A stretch of DNA of 15,714 nt from an uncultured Eubacteriales bacterium (GCA_958405585.1 CATYEP010000032.1:1-15714), one strand, 5' to 3'. Shown: positions 1-8,039, numbered from the stretch's first letter. A program made the numbers and translations. Notes: generated by a model not told the origin, from the sequence alone.

Positions 1-558
1 GATGGCGCAGTCCTTGCCGTTCCAAAGCGCGGCTTTATGCCGCAGCGTATCGTGGATGATAAAAGATTGTGTGGAAAGTCTCCGCATGAAATGAGGCAGT
101 ATGAGTTCGAGAATGTCGTTATCGGGTGAGAATGGGGCGTAAAAGATCCCGCCTTTGCCTTCCATGAACCGAAGGAAGCCTTTGAATCTGTGTGCTTCCA
201 AGGTAACTTTTCCGCGTTCGTCCATGGCTTCGATGGCGGCAGGATCGAAAAGCCTGTCGCGCACGGGGCATTTGAGTTGAACGATGCGCCGCAGGTAATT
301 CAGGGCAGTCATTTCGCGTGTAGCGGCTCCGCGGCGCAGGATGAGAGAAATGTCGTTGCAGGCGCCGCTGTCGTATTGACTGAGTTTGTTTTTGACGCGT
401 GCGCATTTTTCGGCACCGTATTCTGTCGGAACAATGCGTGCGTCGAGCGTCAGCTGGATATGTTTTGCGGAAGTTACGATGCAATCGGTATCGGTGCAGG
501 CATGAAAGGCGGCGGAATAAAAGGCGGATTCCGATCCGTCGGTGATATAGATGTTCAT
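1..558 (-). CDS. DUF4130-type putative DNA metabolism protein (radical SAM partner), 3' end outside window
   Basis: Read on the minus strand from ATG at 558, an open frame of 186 codons continues past the left edge, so the C-terminus is missing. The N-terminus reads MNIYITDGSESAFYSAAF; near residue 125 there is an FKGFLRFMEGKGGIFYAPF stretch followed by DILELILPHFMRRL. These resemble the TIGR03915/DUF4130 family, whose genes sit beside the TIGR03916 radical SAM gene and are sometimes fused to a uracil-DNA glycosylase-like domain. Whether such a domain follows here cannot be seen. The ATG overlaps the TGA of the upstream radical SAM gene by 4 bp, which implies translational coupling and joint function. 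Family knowledge predicts a role in DNA repair or modification, but the reaction is not established. The assignment rests on recognising the family pattern and on the neighbour. Confidence 0.82.
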   Translation of the reverse strand, partial: MNIYITDGSESAFYSAAFHACTDTDCIVTSAKHIQLTLDARIVPTEYGAEKCARVKNKLSQYDSGACNDISLILRRGAATREMTALNYLRRIVQLKCPVRDRLFDPAAIEAMDERGKVTLEAHRFKGFLRFMEGKGGIFYAPFSPDNDILELILPHFMRRLSTQSFIIHDTLRHKAALWNGKDCAI

Positions 559-1817
559 AACTGACCTGTGAGAGCGCTCAGCGAAGTTTCGGGGGTGGAA
601 AACAGGGAAAGCTGCTCATATTTTTCTTCTTTGGATTCCAGGGCGAGCAAGGTACGGACGGATGAAATATTTTCGCATCCGAAAAATTTGCCGTTGCATG
701 TAATGAAATGTTTTGCTCTTTTGAGAACGATGCGCATTTTTGCAAGGTCGTCGAATCCGAGTGCGGTAAATTTACGGGCTTTCAGGATCTTATAAGCCCC
801 AAGAGTTCCGATACCGGGTACGCGCAGAAGCATTTCCAACGGAGAGGAATTGATCTCGACGGGGAACAGGTGCATATTTTTTAAAGCCCAGGCGCATTTC
901 GGATCATATTCTTCGGGCAGGTTTTCGCCTTCGCCAGCGATTTCCTGTGCGGAGAAGCCGTAAAAGCGCATCAGCCAGTCTGCCTGGTACAGCCTGTGTT
1001 CGCGCAAAAGCCCGGTGCATTTGTCCGGCAAAAGGGAATGGCGGACGACGGGCACATACGAAGAGTAATAGACGCGCTTAAGCGAGAATTTCCGATACAT
1101 TGCCTCGCTCAGTCGCAAAATTTTTCCGTCGGATTCGGGGGAAGCTCCTACGATCATCTGCGTTGTCTGACCGGCAGGCAGGAACCTGGAGATCTTTTTT
1201 GCTTTTTCCTCGGCGGAAAATGCCTGTTTTTCTGCGGCGAGCTGTTTCATGGGGAGCAGGAGCGCTTCTTTGGATTTTTGCGGAGCGAGCAGTTTTAAGC
1301 TGTTTTCGGAGGGAAATTCGACGTTAAAGCTCATGCGGTCGACGTAGCGGGCGGCACGGGAAATGAGTGTCCTGTCCGCGGAAGGGATGCCTTTGAGATG
1401 AATATAGCCGTTGAAGTTATAGACTTTTCGCAGACGAATGACCGTTTCGACCAGGCGTTCCATGGTATGATCGGGTGATTTTTCCACCGCAGAGGAGAGA
1501 AACAATCCTTCGATATAATTGCGTTTATAGAAAGAAATGACCAGCTCGCATATCTCCTCGGGAGAAGCGGAGGTGCGTTCCACATCGGCTTCGGCGCGGT
1601 TGGGACAGTACAGACAGTTGTAAACGCATTTGTTGCTCAAAAGAATTTTGAGAAGGGAGATGCAACGCCCGTCGGGGGTGAAAGAATGGCAGATCCCTCC
1701 GATGCTTGCATTGCCGATCCCGCCTTTTTTATTGGCGCGTGCAGAACCGGATGAAGAGCAGGAAACGTCATATTTGGCGCTTTCTGTCAGAATGGATAAT
1801 CTTTTTGCGTCGATCAT
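555..1817 (-). CDS. Putative DNA modification/repair radical SAM protein (TIGR03916-like)
   Basis: This 420-residue protein has the radical SAM cluster motif CxxxCxxC at C64, C68 and C71, so it should bind a 4Fe-4S cluster and cleave S-adenosylmethionine. A helix-hairpin-helix segment with the VPGIG core lies at about residues 330-348, a fold that usually contacts DNA. Near the C-terminus, FITCNGKFFGC carries C374 and C381. Other cysteines at C20, C43 and C52 precede the cluster. The layout matches the TIGR03916 family (radical SAM linked to uracil-DNA glycosylase-like proteins). The start at 1817 is supported by AAAGGAG a few bases upstream. It is the first gene of a two-gene operon with the DUF4130 gene at 558 and has its own strong promoter at 1974-2002. 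The family has no demonstrated substrate, so 'DNA repair or modification' is a context prediction. Confidence 0.9.
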   Translation of the reverse strand: MIDAKRLSILTESAKYDVSCSSSGSARANKKGGIGNASIGGICHSFTPDGRCISLLKILLSNKCVYNCLYCPNRAEADVERTSASPEEICELVISFYKRNYIEGLFLSSAVEKSPDHTMERLVETVIRLRKVYNFNGYIHLKGIPSADRTLISRAARYVDRMSFNVEFPSENSLKLLAPQKSKEALLLPMKQLAAEKQAFSAEEKAKKISRFLPAGQTTQMIVGASPESDGKILRLSEAMYRKFSLKRVYYSSYVPVVRHSLLPDKCTGLLREHRLYQADWLMRFYGFSAQEIAGEGENLPEEYDPKCAWALKNMHLFPVEINSSPLEMLLRVPGIGTLGAYKILKARKFTALGFDDLAKMRIVLKRAKHFITCNGKFFGCENISSVRTLLALESKEEKYEQLSLFSTPETSLSALTGQL

Positions 1818-1973
1818 ACATTATCTCCTTTGGCAATGCGAACGGGCGGATACCTTTTTCAGTCCTGTTTGCCCGTAAAACGGAAGCCCGTGTTTTCGGA
1901 ATGCGAAAGCATTCTTCCGTTTTTCCGCCTTTTTCGGACAAAAACGGATATTTTCCGCTTTTTGTGTGATTGT

Positions 1974-2002
1974 ATTATATCGCAAATGCGGCAGATAGTC
2001 AA
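1974..2002 (-). promoter_or_regulatory. Sigma-A promoter for the radical SAM operon
   Basis: On the minus strand TTGACT (2002-1997) is followed after 17 bp by a perfect TATAAT (1979-1974). Transcription should start near 1967, leaving a leader of about 150 nt before the ATG at 1817. No leader structure was recognised. Confidence 0.75.
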
Positions 2003-2044
2003 ACATTTGTTTGTAATCCTGGAGAGAAAAAATAAAAATTTCAC

Positions 2045-2074
2045 TTGTTTTTCATGGAATGATAGTGTTATAAT
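2045..2074 (+). promoter_or_regulatory. Promoter for the two-component operon
   Basis: TTGTTT (2045-2050) and a perfect TATAAT (2069-2074) are spaced by 18 bp. Transcription would start near 2081, about 47 nt before the response regulator ATG, which is preceded by a purine-rich ribosome site (GGAGGAAAGGAG). Confidence 0.65.
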
Positions 2075-2127
2075 AATATAGGGGAGTTATAATTGCAAAT
2101 AATCGAGAGAAACGGAGGAAAGGAGAC

Positions 2128-2796
2128 ATGAAAGTACTGATTGTAGACGATGAAGAGATGATACAGAATGTATTGCGGGAGTATATTGAATTTGAGGGGA
2201 ACGAGGCGTATGAAGCGGCAGACGGGATCCAGGCGGTAAAAATGTGCAGGGAGAATGATTATGACATCATACTGATGGATGTAATGATGCCGTCGTTGGA
2301 CGGATTTTCGGCGGTGAAGGAGATCCGCAAGTTCAAGGACATACCGGTGATCATGTTGTCGGCGCGCGGAGAGGAATATGACAAGTTATTTGGATTTGAA
2401 GTAGGGGCGGACGACTATGTGACGAAGCCTTTTTCGCCGAAGGAAGTGATGGCGCGAATCGCGGCGGTGACGAAGCGGCATAAAGCGGGGGCGCCCGTAT
2501 CGCGGGAAGTTATGAAGTTTGAGGGGCTTGAGATTGACATGAAGGGGCGGAATGTGTTTGTAGACGGAGAGAAGTTGGATCTTACGCCCAAGGAATATGA
2601 ATTGCTGTTTTACCTTGTAAAGAACAACGGGATCGCGTTATCGCGGGAAAAGCTGTTGTCGGACGTATGGGGGTTTGATTTTTACGGGGATGACAGGACG
2701 GTGGATACGCACATCAAGATGCTGCGGGGAAGCCTGAAGGAATACCGTAAATTTATTGTAACGCTCAGGGGGTTGGGGTACAAATTTGAGGCATGA
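2128..2796 (+). CDS. OmpR/PhoB-family response regulator
   Basis: This 222-residue cytoplasmic regulator has a receiver domain at about residues 1-115 and a winged-helix DNA-binding domain at about 125-220. Receiver residues are all present: acidic pocket D7/D8, phospho-acceptor D51 in LMDVMMP, switch residue S78, Y97 and conserved K100 in TKPF. The C-terminal half carries the family pattern LTPKEYELLFYLVKN and the DDRTVDTHIKMLR recognition-helix region, ending in GLGYKFE. The next gene begins inside its stop codon, so the pair forms a cognate two-component system. Length and domain order are normal. The controlled genes cannot be told from the sequence; VanR-like and other clostridial cell-envelope regulators share this architecture. 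Confidence 0.95.
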   Translation: MKVLIVDDEEMIQNVLREYIEFEGNEAYEAADGIQAVKMCRENDYDIILMDVMMPSLDGFSAVKEIRKFKDIPVIMLSARGEEYDKLFGFEVGADDYVTKPFSPKEVMARIAAVTKRHKAGAPVSREVMKFEGLEIDMKGRNVFVDGEKLDLTPKEYELLFYLVKNNGIALSREKLLSDVWGFDFYGDDRTVDTHIKMLRGSLKEYRKFIVTLRGLGYKFEA

Positions 2797-4298
2797 AAGT
2801 CAGGCATTTTCACAGTATTAATTTCATATTGTGGCTGAGCTTTCTGGTGTTTGCGGCGTTTATCATCATGTTTACCTGGATTTTCCAGACGACGTTGTTG
2901 CGGGTATTTTTAGGGGTACAGATGACGGACGATCTGGACACATTGGGAAAGCTGGCGTATGATAAATTGCGTACGGAGTTACCGATCAAGGAAAATCTGG
3001 CGAATATAGATCGTTGCGTACAGATGTTGCAGGAAGATGATCGTTCTGCGACCATTTATATTTATGCAGCAGACGGAACGAAGTTATATCCGACGGATAA
3101 CGGAGTTGAGGAATTTTCGCTGACCGTAACGGCGGCTGACGGGGAACAGACAGCAACAGAGCAGTCGCAGGAAGTGACGGATTTTGGTTTTGCGAAAGAT
3201 AACCTTGTCACGTCGATGCAGAACGGGGAAGACGTAAAGCGTGGGAAATCCGTATTATTGCCGGACGGCCGCATGTCGTATGTGGCGTATATGGGCAATA
3301 TAGAGGGAATGGATAAAGCGGACGGTACGGACGGAGCCTATTTATACGTCGAGTATTCGACGGCGATGGTGCAGACGGTGATGGGGACGATGCGGATCCA
3401 GCTGGTGCTGATATCGGTGATTGTGATATTTTTGGCGTTGATCATATCGGTATTGCTATCCATGAAGCTCACGCGGCCGATCACGCGGATTACGCGGGCG
3501 GCGCAGCGGATGGCGGCGGGGGATTTTTCCGTAAATTTCAAAGGGGAATATTCCTACGCGGAGATGGATGCTCTGGCTGAGACGCTGGATTATGCAAAGG
3601 AAGAGATCGGGAAGTCGGACGAGTTGCAGCAGGACGTGCTTGCGACCGTCCCGCACGATCTGAACACGCCGCTGACGATGATCAAGGCATATGCGTCGAT
3701 GATACAGGAGATTTCCGGGGACAATCCGGAAAAGCGTACGAAGCATACGCAGGTGATCATAGACGAATCGGATCGGCTGACGTCGTTGGTGAATGATATC
3801 TTGAATCTTTCTAAAATACGGTCGGGGATGGATTCGCTGAAGATAAGCAATTTTAATTTGTCGGAATTTGTGCATACGGTGTTGGAGCGTTTTGATTATC
3901 TGACGGAAACGAAGGGTTTCAGTATTGTGCGGGATATTGAAGACGAGCTGTATACGGAAGCGGATCAGGAGAAGATCGAGCAGGTAGTATACAACCTTGT
4001 CGGCAACGCGATCAATTATACGGGAGAAGATAAAAAGATTGCGGTCGGCTTAAAACGGACGGAGCAGGGATTGCGTTTTACGGTTACGGATACGGGAAAA
4101 GGGATCCCGCCCGAAGAAGTCAATACGATCTGGGACAGATATTACCGTTCGGCGGAAACGCACAAACGGCCGATCAAGGGCACAGGTTTAGGTCTTTCGA
4201 TCGTCAAAACCATTCTTTTGAAGCACGGCTTTGATTTCGGGGTCGAGAGTGAAGTGGGAAAAGGCAGTACATTCTATGTGGTTTTCCCGGACAAATAA
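2793..4298 (+). CDS. Membrane sensor histidine kinase
   Basis: The 501-residue kinase has a first membrane helix at about residues 10-30, an extracellular sensor region of about 170 residues (32-200) with no domain I recognise, a second helix at about 203-223 and a HAMP linker (to about 278). The dimerisation/phospho-acceptor helix has H288 in VPHDLNTPL, and the catalytic ATPase domain has an N-box at 401-410 (NLVGNAINYT), a G1 box DTGKGIP at 433-439 and a G2 box KGTGLGLS at 462-469. All ATP-binding motifs look intact. The H-box differs from the usual SHDLRTPL or SHELRTPL, with P before the histidine and N in place of arginine. The ATG overlaps the regulator's TGA (ATGA), so the two are translationally coupled. 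It autophosphorylates H288 and passes phosphate to D51 of its partner. The signal is unknown. Confidence 0.94.
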   Translation: MKVRHFHSINFILWLSFLVFAAFIIMFTWIFQTTLLRVFLGVQMTDDLDTLGKLAYDKLRTELPIKENLANIDRCVQMLQEDDRSATIYIYAADGTKLYPTDNGVEEFSLTVTAADGEQTATEQSQEVTDFGFAKDNLVTSMQNGEDVKRGKSVLLPDGRMSYVAYMGNIEGMDKADGTDGAYLYVEYSTAMVQTVMGTMRIQLVLISVIVIFLALIISVLLSMKLTRPITRITRAAQRMAAGDFSVNFKGEYSYAEMDALAETLDYAKEEIGKSDELQQDVLATVPHDLNTPLTMIKAYASMIQEISGDNPEKRTKHTQVIIDESDRLTSLVNDILNLSKIRSGMDSLKISNFNLSEFVHTVLERFDYLTETKGFSIVRDIEDELYTEADQEKIEQVVYNLVGNAINYTGEDKKIAVGLKRTEQGLRFTVTDTGKGIPPEEVNTIWDRYYRSAETHKRPIKGTGLGLSIVKTILLKHGFDFGVESEVGKGSTFYVVFPDK

Positions 4299-4315
4299 GG
4301 AATATGTTTTGAAAA

Positions 4316-4359
4316 TTGCGGCAAAAAAATTCACCGTTCGGGGAATTTTTTTGCCGCAA
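4316..4359. terminator. Symmetrical hairpin terminator after the kinase gene
   Basis: A 16-bp perfect inverted repeat (4316-4331 with 4344-4359) encloses a short GC-rich inner stem around GTTC. The inner stem is preceded by seven A and followed by seven T, so it fits an intrinsic terminator on the plus strand. By symmetry it could also work on the minus strand. It separates the two-component operon from fbp. Confidence 0.75.
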
Positions 4360-4364
4360 ACTGT

Positions 4365-4392
4365 TTGAAAAGGGAAAGAATTATTGTATAAT
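4365..4392 (+). promoter_or_regulatory. Promoter for fbp
   Basis: TTGAAA (4365-4370) and a perfect TATAAT (4387-4392) are 16 bp apart, directly after the upstream terminator. Transcription would start near 4399, only about 20 nt before the fbp ATG, so the leader contains little beyond the GAGGAGG ribosome site. Confidence 0.7.
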
Positions 4393-4418
4393 GAAAGAAA
4401 AAAAGGCGAGGAGGACGT

Positions 4419-6353
4419 ATGACGGAAATTACTGAGCAGCAACGCAGAGATAAGGAGTATTTGCGGCTGATTTCCGAGAAATACCCGACGGTACAGGCGG
4501 CGGCGACAGAGATGATCAATCTGGAAGCGATTATGCGGCTGCCGAAGGGTACGGAGCATTTTTTAAGTGACCTGCATGGAGAATACGAAGCATTCTGCCA
4601 CATAATGAACAACTGCTCGGGGGTGATCCGTGAGAAAGTAGAGCGGCTGTACGGCCAGTCGATGACAAAGCGGGAGCGGGACGAATTTGCGACGTTCATT
4701 TATTATCCGAAAGCAATCATCGAAGAAAAGAAAGCGCAGGGAGCGGATGACAGGGATTGGTATCAGGTGCAGCTTCACCGTTTGGTGGAGGTATGCCGTT
4801 CGGTAGCGTCCAAGTATACGCGAAGCAAGGTCCGCAAAGCCTTGCCGAAATATTTTGATTACATCATCGACGAATTGATCAACATGGATCGCGACGATTT
4901 TGACAAAGAAGCGTATTACGGAGAGATTTTTACTTCGATCATAGAGCTTGGCAGAGCGGAAGCGTTTGTGGTTGCGATGACGGAACTGATCAAGCGGCTT
5001 GCGGTGGATTGGCTGCATATAGTCGGGGATGTGTTTGACCGCGGCGAGAGCCCGGATAAGATTTTGGATCTTCTGATCGCGCATCACAATGCGGACGTAC
5101 AGTGGGGAAACCATGACATCCAGTGGATGGGCGCGCATATGGGGAACGAAGCGAATATATTAAGCGTTGTCGATTTGTCTTTAAAATACAACAATGCAGA
5201 TCTTTTGGAGGAGCGGTACGGAATATCGTTGCGGAAACTGTCGGTGTACGCATCGGAAACGATGGACGACGATCCGCGTTTTTATCCTGTCGCGGATGCG
5301 CGCAATAGCGGGGAAGACGAGAAACTGATGGCAAAAATGCGCAAAGCGGCGTTTTTGATGCAGTTGAAAGCGGAAGGTGCGATCATTGAAAGACGGCCGG
5401 AGTATGCAATGCAGGACAGGAACATTCTCCGCAACATCGATTTTAAAGCAGGGACGTTCTTTGGTACGAAATTGAACAATACGTACTTCCCGAATGTAGA
5501 CAAAACGGATCCTTTGCGGTTTACGTCGGCGGAGAGGGAGATCGTGGACGGGCTGAAACGTTCTTTCCGTGCGAGCGAGAAGCTGGGGCGGCATGTGGCG
5601 TTTCTGATACGCCGCGGATCGGCATATAAGATCTGTAACAACAACCTGATTTTCCATGGCTGTGTGCCGTTGGAACCGGACGGAAGCTATGCGAATTTCT
5701 GCGGCTTTGAAGGGCGGGCGTTGCTGGATCATTGCGAATCGATGGTACGTCGGGCATACGCGGCATTCAAATCGGGGAAAGAGGATGAAGAAGCGTTGGA
5801 TTTCTTCTTTTATCTGTGGTGCGGCAGGAGTTCGCCTTTGTACGGGCGGGAGAAGCTGACGACGTTCGAGAGGCTGTACATTGACGATACAGCGTATCAC
5901 AGGGAGCAGGACAACAGTTATTATATTTATTGTAAAGAAAAGGCATTTTGTGAGCGGATCTTGCATGATTTCGGGATTTCCGGGAAATACAGTCATATAG
6001 TCAACGGTCATGTGCCTGTACGGACGAAACTGGGGGAAAATCCCGTAAAAGCGGAAGGAAAGCTGATTGTGATCGACGGCGGATTCTGCAAGGCGTATCA
6101 CGAAAAGACGGGTATCGCGGGATACACGCTGATTTACAATTCGCACGGATTGCGTTTGTGCGCGCACGAACCTTTCGATTCGATCGAGAAAGCGATCGAA
6201 CAGCGCAGCGATATACATTCGGAGGTAACGGTTTTTGAAACGCGGGAAAACAGCCTGCTCGTACGGGATACGGATACGGGCAAAGAACTGCAGGAACAGC
6301 TGGAAGGCTTGAAACTGCTGATGAAAAGTTATGCGGAACGCAATGAGTTTTAA
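4419..6353 (+). CDS. fbp: Fructose-1,6-bisphosphatase, class III
   Basis: This 644-residue cytoplasmic enzyme hydrolyses fructose 1,6-bisphosphate to fructose 6-phosphate and phosphate, the committed step of gluconeogenesis. It belongs to the class III type found mainly in Firmicutes, related to metallophosphatases and unlike the smaller class I/II enzymes. Metal-binding signatures are visible: SDLHGE with D51 and H53, GDVFDRG with D204 and D207, and GNHD with N231, H232 and D233. A late HGHVPVRT-like segment (NGHVPVRTK) lies near residue 530. Length is normal for the family. The ATG follows a good GAGGAGG site. It is monocistronic, with its own promoter (4365-4392) and terminator (6391-6427). 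Class III enzymes are often allosterically controlled; nothing in the DNA shows transcriptional control. Confidence 0.96.
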   Translation: MTEITEQQRRDKEYLRLISEKYPTVQAAATEMINLEAIMRLPKGTEHFLSDLHGEYEAFCHIMNNCSGVIREKVERLYGQSMTKRERDEFATFIYYPKAIIEEKKAQGADDRDWYQVQLHRLVEVCRSVASKYTRSKVRKALPKYFDYIIDELINMDRDDFDKEAYYGEIFTSIIELGRAEAFVVAMTELIKRLAVDWLHIVGDVFDRGESPDKILDLLIAHHNADVQWGNHDIQWMGAHMGNEANILSVVDLSLKYNNADLLEERYGISLRKLSVYASETMDDDPRFYPVADARNSGEDEKLMAKMRKAAFLMQLKAEGAIIERRPEYAMQDRNILRNIDFKAGTFFGTKLNNTYFPNVDKTDPLRFTSAEREIVDGLKRSFRASEKLGRHVAFLIRRGSAYKICNNNLIFHGCVPLEPDGSYANFCGFEGRALLDHCESMVRRAYAAFKSGKEDEEALDFFFYLWCGRSSPLYGREKLTTFERLYIDDTAYHREQDNSYYIYCKEKAFCERILHDFGISGKYSHIVNGHVPVRTKLGENPVKAEGKLIVIDGGFCKAYHEKTGIAGYTLIYNSHGLRLCAHEPFDSIEKAIEQRSDIHSEVTVFETRENSLLVRDTDTGKELQEQLEGLKLLMKSYAERNEF

Positions 6354-6390
6354 ATAACTTTTTTGTTATATGTTCCCGAACGGGAAAAAT

Positions 6391-6427
6391 AAAAGAGGAT
6401 GAATCGCTTTGCTTTTCATCCTCTTTT
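6391..6427 (+). terminator. Intrinsic terminator of fbp
   Basis: A 13-bp perfect stem (6391-6403 with 6415-6427) with an 11-nt loop ends in a short T run and lies 37 bp after the fbp stop. The flanking A run on the 5' side would also let it act on the minus strand. Confidence 0.8.
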
Positions 6428-6630
6428 AAAGTTGATGTGCCAAAAGAATCCTTGTTTCAACATTCGTCTGTTGGTTCGCGTTCTCCCGAAAAGGAAAAAG
6501 CGAGGGAAACGCTGTTCTCGTGTAAAAACACAAGGGAGCGGCTTGTTTTGGTTTACGGAAACTTTTTTATGTAGGGGCGGCGGTAAAATCATTGAGATCG
6601 GTTGTTTCGGGAAAATGCGCCGAGAAATTA
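6428..6630. other. About 200 bp without a recognised gene
   Basis: This lies between the fbp terminator and the tRNA terminator. The only structure I see is an imperfect hairpin (6478-6487 with 6504-6512, one bulged C) with an A-rich loop. The open frames crossing it have no ribosome site and no family resemblance. No RNA family was recognised. Confidence 0.4.
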
Positions 6631-6664
6631 AAAAAAACGAAAGGTAAAAACCTTTCGTTTTTTT
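6631..6664 (-). terminator. Intrinsic terminator of tRNA-Pro
   Basis: A 14-bp stem pairs 6631-6644 with 6651-6664 around a 6-nt A-rich loop. Read on the minus strand it begins at the encoded CCA of the tRNA and ends in a T run. A and T tracts on both sides mean it could stop transcription in either direction. Confidence 0.8.
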
Positions 6665-6740
6665 GGTCGAGGTGACGGGACTTGAACCCACGACCTCTTG
6701 GTCCCTAACCAAGCGCGCTACCAAACTGCGCTACACCTCG
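6664..6740 (-). tRNA. tRNA-Pro (anticodon AGG)
   Basis: On the minus strand 77 nt fold as a complete cloverleaf with encoded CCA. The acceptor stem CGAGGTG pairs with CACCTCG, the D stem is GCGC/GCGC, the anticodon stem is CTTGG/CCAAG, and the variable loop is AGGTC. The T arm GTGGG/CCCGT carries a TTCAAGT loop, and the discriminator base is A. The anticodon loop is TTAGGGA, so positions 34-36 are AGG. This reads CCU directly, or CCU/CCC/CCA if A34 is deaminated to inosine. The overall sequence is proline-like and near the common UGG form, from which it differs at base 34. It has its own promoter upstream and a terminator directly after the CCA. Confidence 0.95.
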
Positions 6741-6758
6741 TTTAAAACAGCATAATCT

Positions 6759-6786
6759 ATTATACATGATTTTCAGAAAAAGTAAA
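6759..6786 (-). promoter_or_regulatory. Likely promoter of tRNA-Pro
   Basis: On the minus strand a perfect TATAAT (6764-6759) lies 18 bp before the tRNA 5' end. A possible -35 TTTACT (6786-6781) is 16 bp upstream of it. The -10 is convincing and the -35 is weak. Confidence 0.6.
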
Positions 6787-6889
6787 ACAATTTTCACGCA
6801 TTTTCAAAAATTTTTTAATTTTGATTGTTTCATTTGCAGAAAGAGGGAATAAAAAGCTAGGCAAGAGCAGGTGAAATTCGGGCGAGGTA

Positions 6890-6940
6890 TTGACAGAAGA
6901 GGTAAAATATGGTATTCTATTCTATGAAATAACGTTTACA
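6890..6940 (+). promoter_or_regulatory. Promoter and possible operator of the LacI-type gene
   Basis: TTGACA (6890-6895) and TATTCT (6913-6918) are 17 bp apart. Just downstream, at 6927-6940, AAATAACGTTTACA resembles one good half and one poor half of the TGTAAACGTTTACA operator type used by many LacI-family proteins. Placed at the transcription start, it could serve self-repression. The promoter is well supported and the operator is tentative. Confidence 0.6.
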
Positions 6941-6954
6941 GACAGGGGTTGGTT

Positions 6955-7959
6955 ATGGAAGAAAGCAAAAAGAAAGTTACCTTAAAGGATATTGCGGCGC
7001 GCACGGGATTATCGGTAAACACGGTATCGCGTGTGCTGAACAAGAAGCCGTACTATACAAAAGAAGTGGAAGAGAAGGTAACGACTGCCTGCAAGGAACT
7101 GGGATACATTGTCGATATGAATGCATCGGGGCTTCGCAGCGGGTCGACGCATACAATTGCAATTTTATTCGACGATTTGACCAACCCGTTTTATTCATAT
7201 ACGACGGATATTATTTCCAAGCGGTTTGAAGAAAAGGGATATAATTCGATCATATTCAGCAACAACGGAAAATCTGCGTATGTAGATTATGATATGATCC
7301 GGAGTGTAGTGGCGCGGAAGCCTGACGGAATTCTTTCGTTTCTGGAGCCTGCGGCGGATATGGTGAATTTTATTAAAGATACGGGTATCCCGTTTGAAAT
7401 TTTCGGAAGGGACGGAAAGCCTTACGGAATGCACGGCATTGATGCGGACGAGGTTTACGGCGGGTATCTGGCGGCGCAGCATTTATTGGAATGCGGTTAT
7501 AAAAAATTCGCGTATGTCGGAAGCTGGCACAATGTCAAAGTGTGTCTGGACAGGCAGAAAGGGTTTGAAGATGGATTGGCGGAAGGCGGAGCGAGTATAG
7601 AGCCGTCGCACATTTATTATATACGGGAGCAAGAATTTGGGGCGATTGTAGATTCGCTTGTGCAGGACGGCATTGACGGGATTTTCTGTTTCAATGACAT
7701 TATCGCGTTTATCATTATAGAAGCGCTGGAAGGACGCGGCAAAGAACTCGGAAAGGATTACGGTATCGTGGGGTGTGACAATATACAGTTTATGATGCGC
7801 ATGCCGCGTTTGCTGACGACGATCGATGTCGGATGCGAAGCGTTTGCGGAGGCAGGGGCGCAGCTGATGTTGCATCTTCTATCAGGGAATGCGGAAGAGC
7901 TTCCGACATTCCGTTCCACGCACCGTTCTTTCTTGGTGAAAGGCAAATCAACGCGTTGA
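6955..7959 (+). CDS. LacI-family transcriptional regulator
   Basis: This protein has 334 residues from the chosen start. The N-terminus has the LacI helix-turn-helix (VTLKDIAARTGLSVNTVSRV, about residues 8-27) and an LGY hinge region near residue 50. It is followed by a periplasmic-binding-protein-like sensor fold from about residue 65 (HTIAILFDDLTNPFY) to the end. ATG at 6955 is preferred because AGGGG sits 6 bp before it; an in-frame TTG at 6949 would overlap that site. Length is normal. It would bind an operator as a dimer and release it, or bind it, on sensing a small sugar-like ligand. There is no adjacent sugar operon: the neighbours are a tRNA and a convergent membrane gene, so its targets may be elsewhere. 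Confidence 0.93.
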   Translation: MEESKKKVTLKDIAARTGLSVNTVSRVLNKKPYYTKEVEEKVTTACKELGYIVDMNASGLRSGSTHTIAILFDDLTNPFYSYTTDIISKRFEEKGYNSIIFSNNGKSAYVDYDMIRSVVARKPDGILSFLEPAADMVNFIKDTGIPFEIFGRDGKPYGMHGIDADEVYGGYLAAQHLLECGYKKFAYVGSWHNVKVCLDRQKGFEDGLAEGGASIEPSHIYYIREQEFGAIVDSLVQDGIDGIFCFNDIIAFIIIEALEGRGKELGKDYGIVGCDNIQFMMRMPRLLTTIDVGCEAFAEAGAQLMLHLLSGNAEELPTFRSTHRSFLVKGKSTR

Positions 7960-7990
7960 TTGATACTGAAAAATATAGTATTAAAAATGG

Positions 7991-8030
7991 AAAAACCGCA
8001 ATGCGCATTTACTGCCCATTGCGGTTTTTT
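7991..8030 (+). terminator. Terminator of the LacI-type gene
   Basis: A 13-bp stem (7991-8003 with 8017-8029) with a CCGCAATG core, ending in six T. It starts about 30 bp after the stop codon. The A tract on the other side allows a minus-strand role as well. Confidence 0.85.
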
Positions 8031-8039
8031 GAATAAAGG

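Larger units (their letters stand above)
1818..2127. other. 310-bp divergent intergenic region
   Basis: This AT-rich gap separates the minus-strand radical SAM operon from the plus-strand two-component operon. It holds one promoter for each side (1974-2002 minus, 2045-2074 plus). Short overlapping reading frames on both strands lack ribosome sites and family resemblance, so I treat them as chance. Stretches such as 1905-1960 are rich in runs of T and of TTTTCCG. I see no riboswitch. Confidence 0.6.

Noticed and set aside
5181..6218. 345-codon open frame on the minus strand opposite fbp
   Set aside because: It lies wholly within a well-supported fbp gene, is rich in Arg/His/Phe/Ile as antisense frames of this G-rich DNA are, and has no ribosome site or family resemblance.
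6416..6724. 102-codon minus-strand frame across the tRNA
   Set aside because: It translates the tRNA and its terminator and has no independent support.
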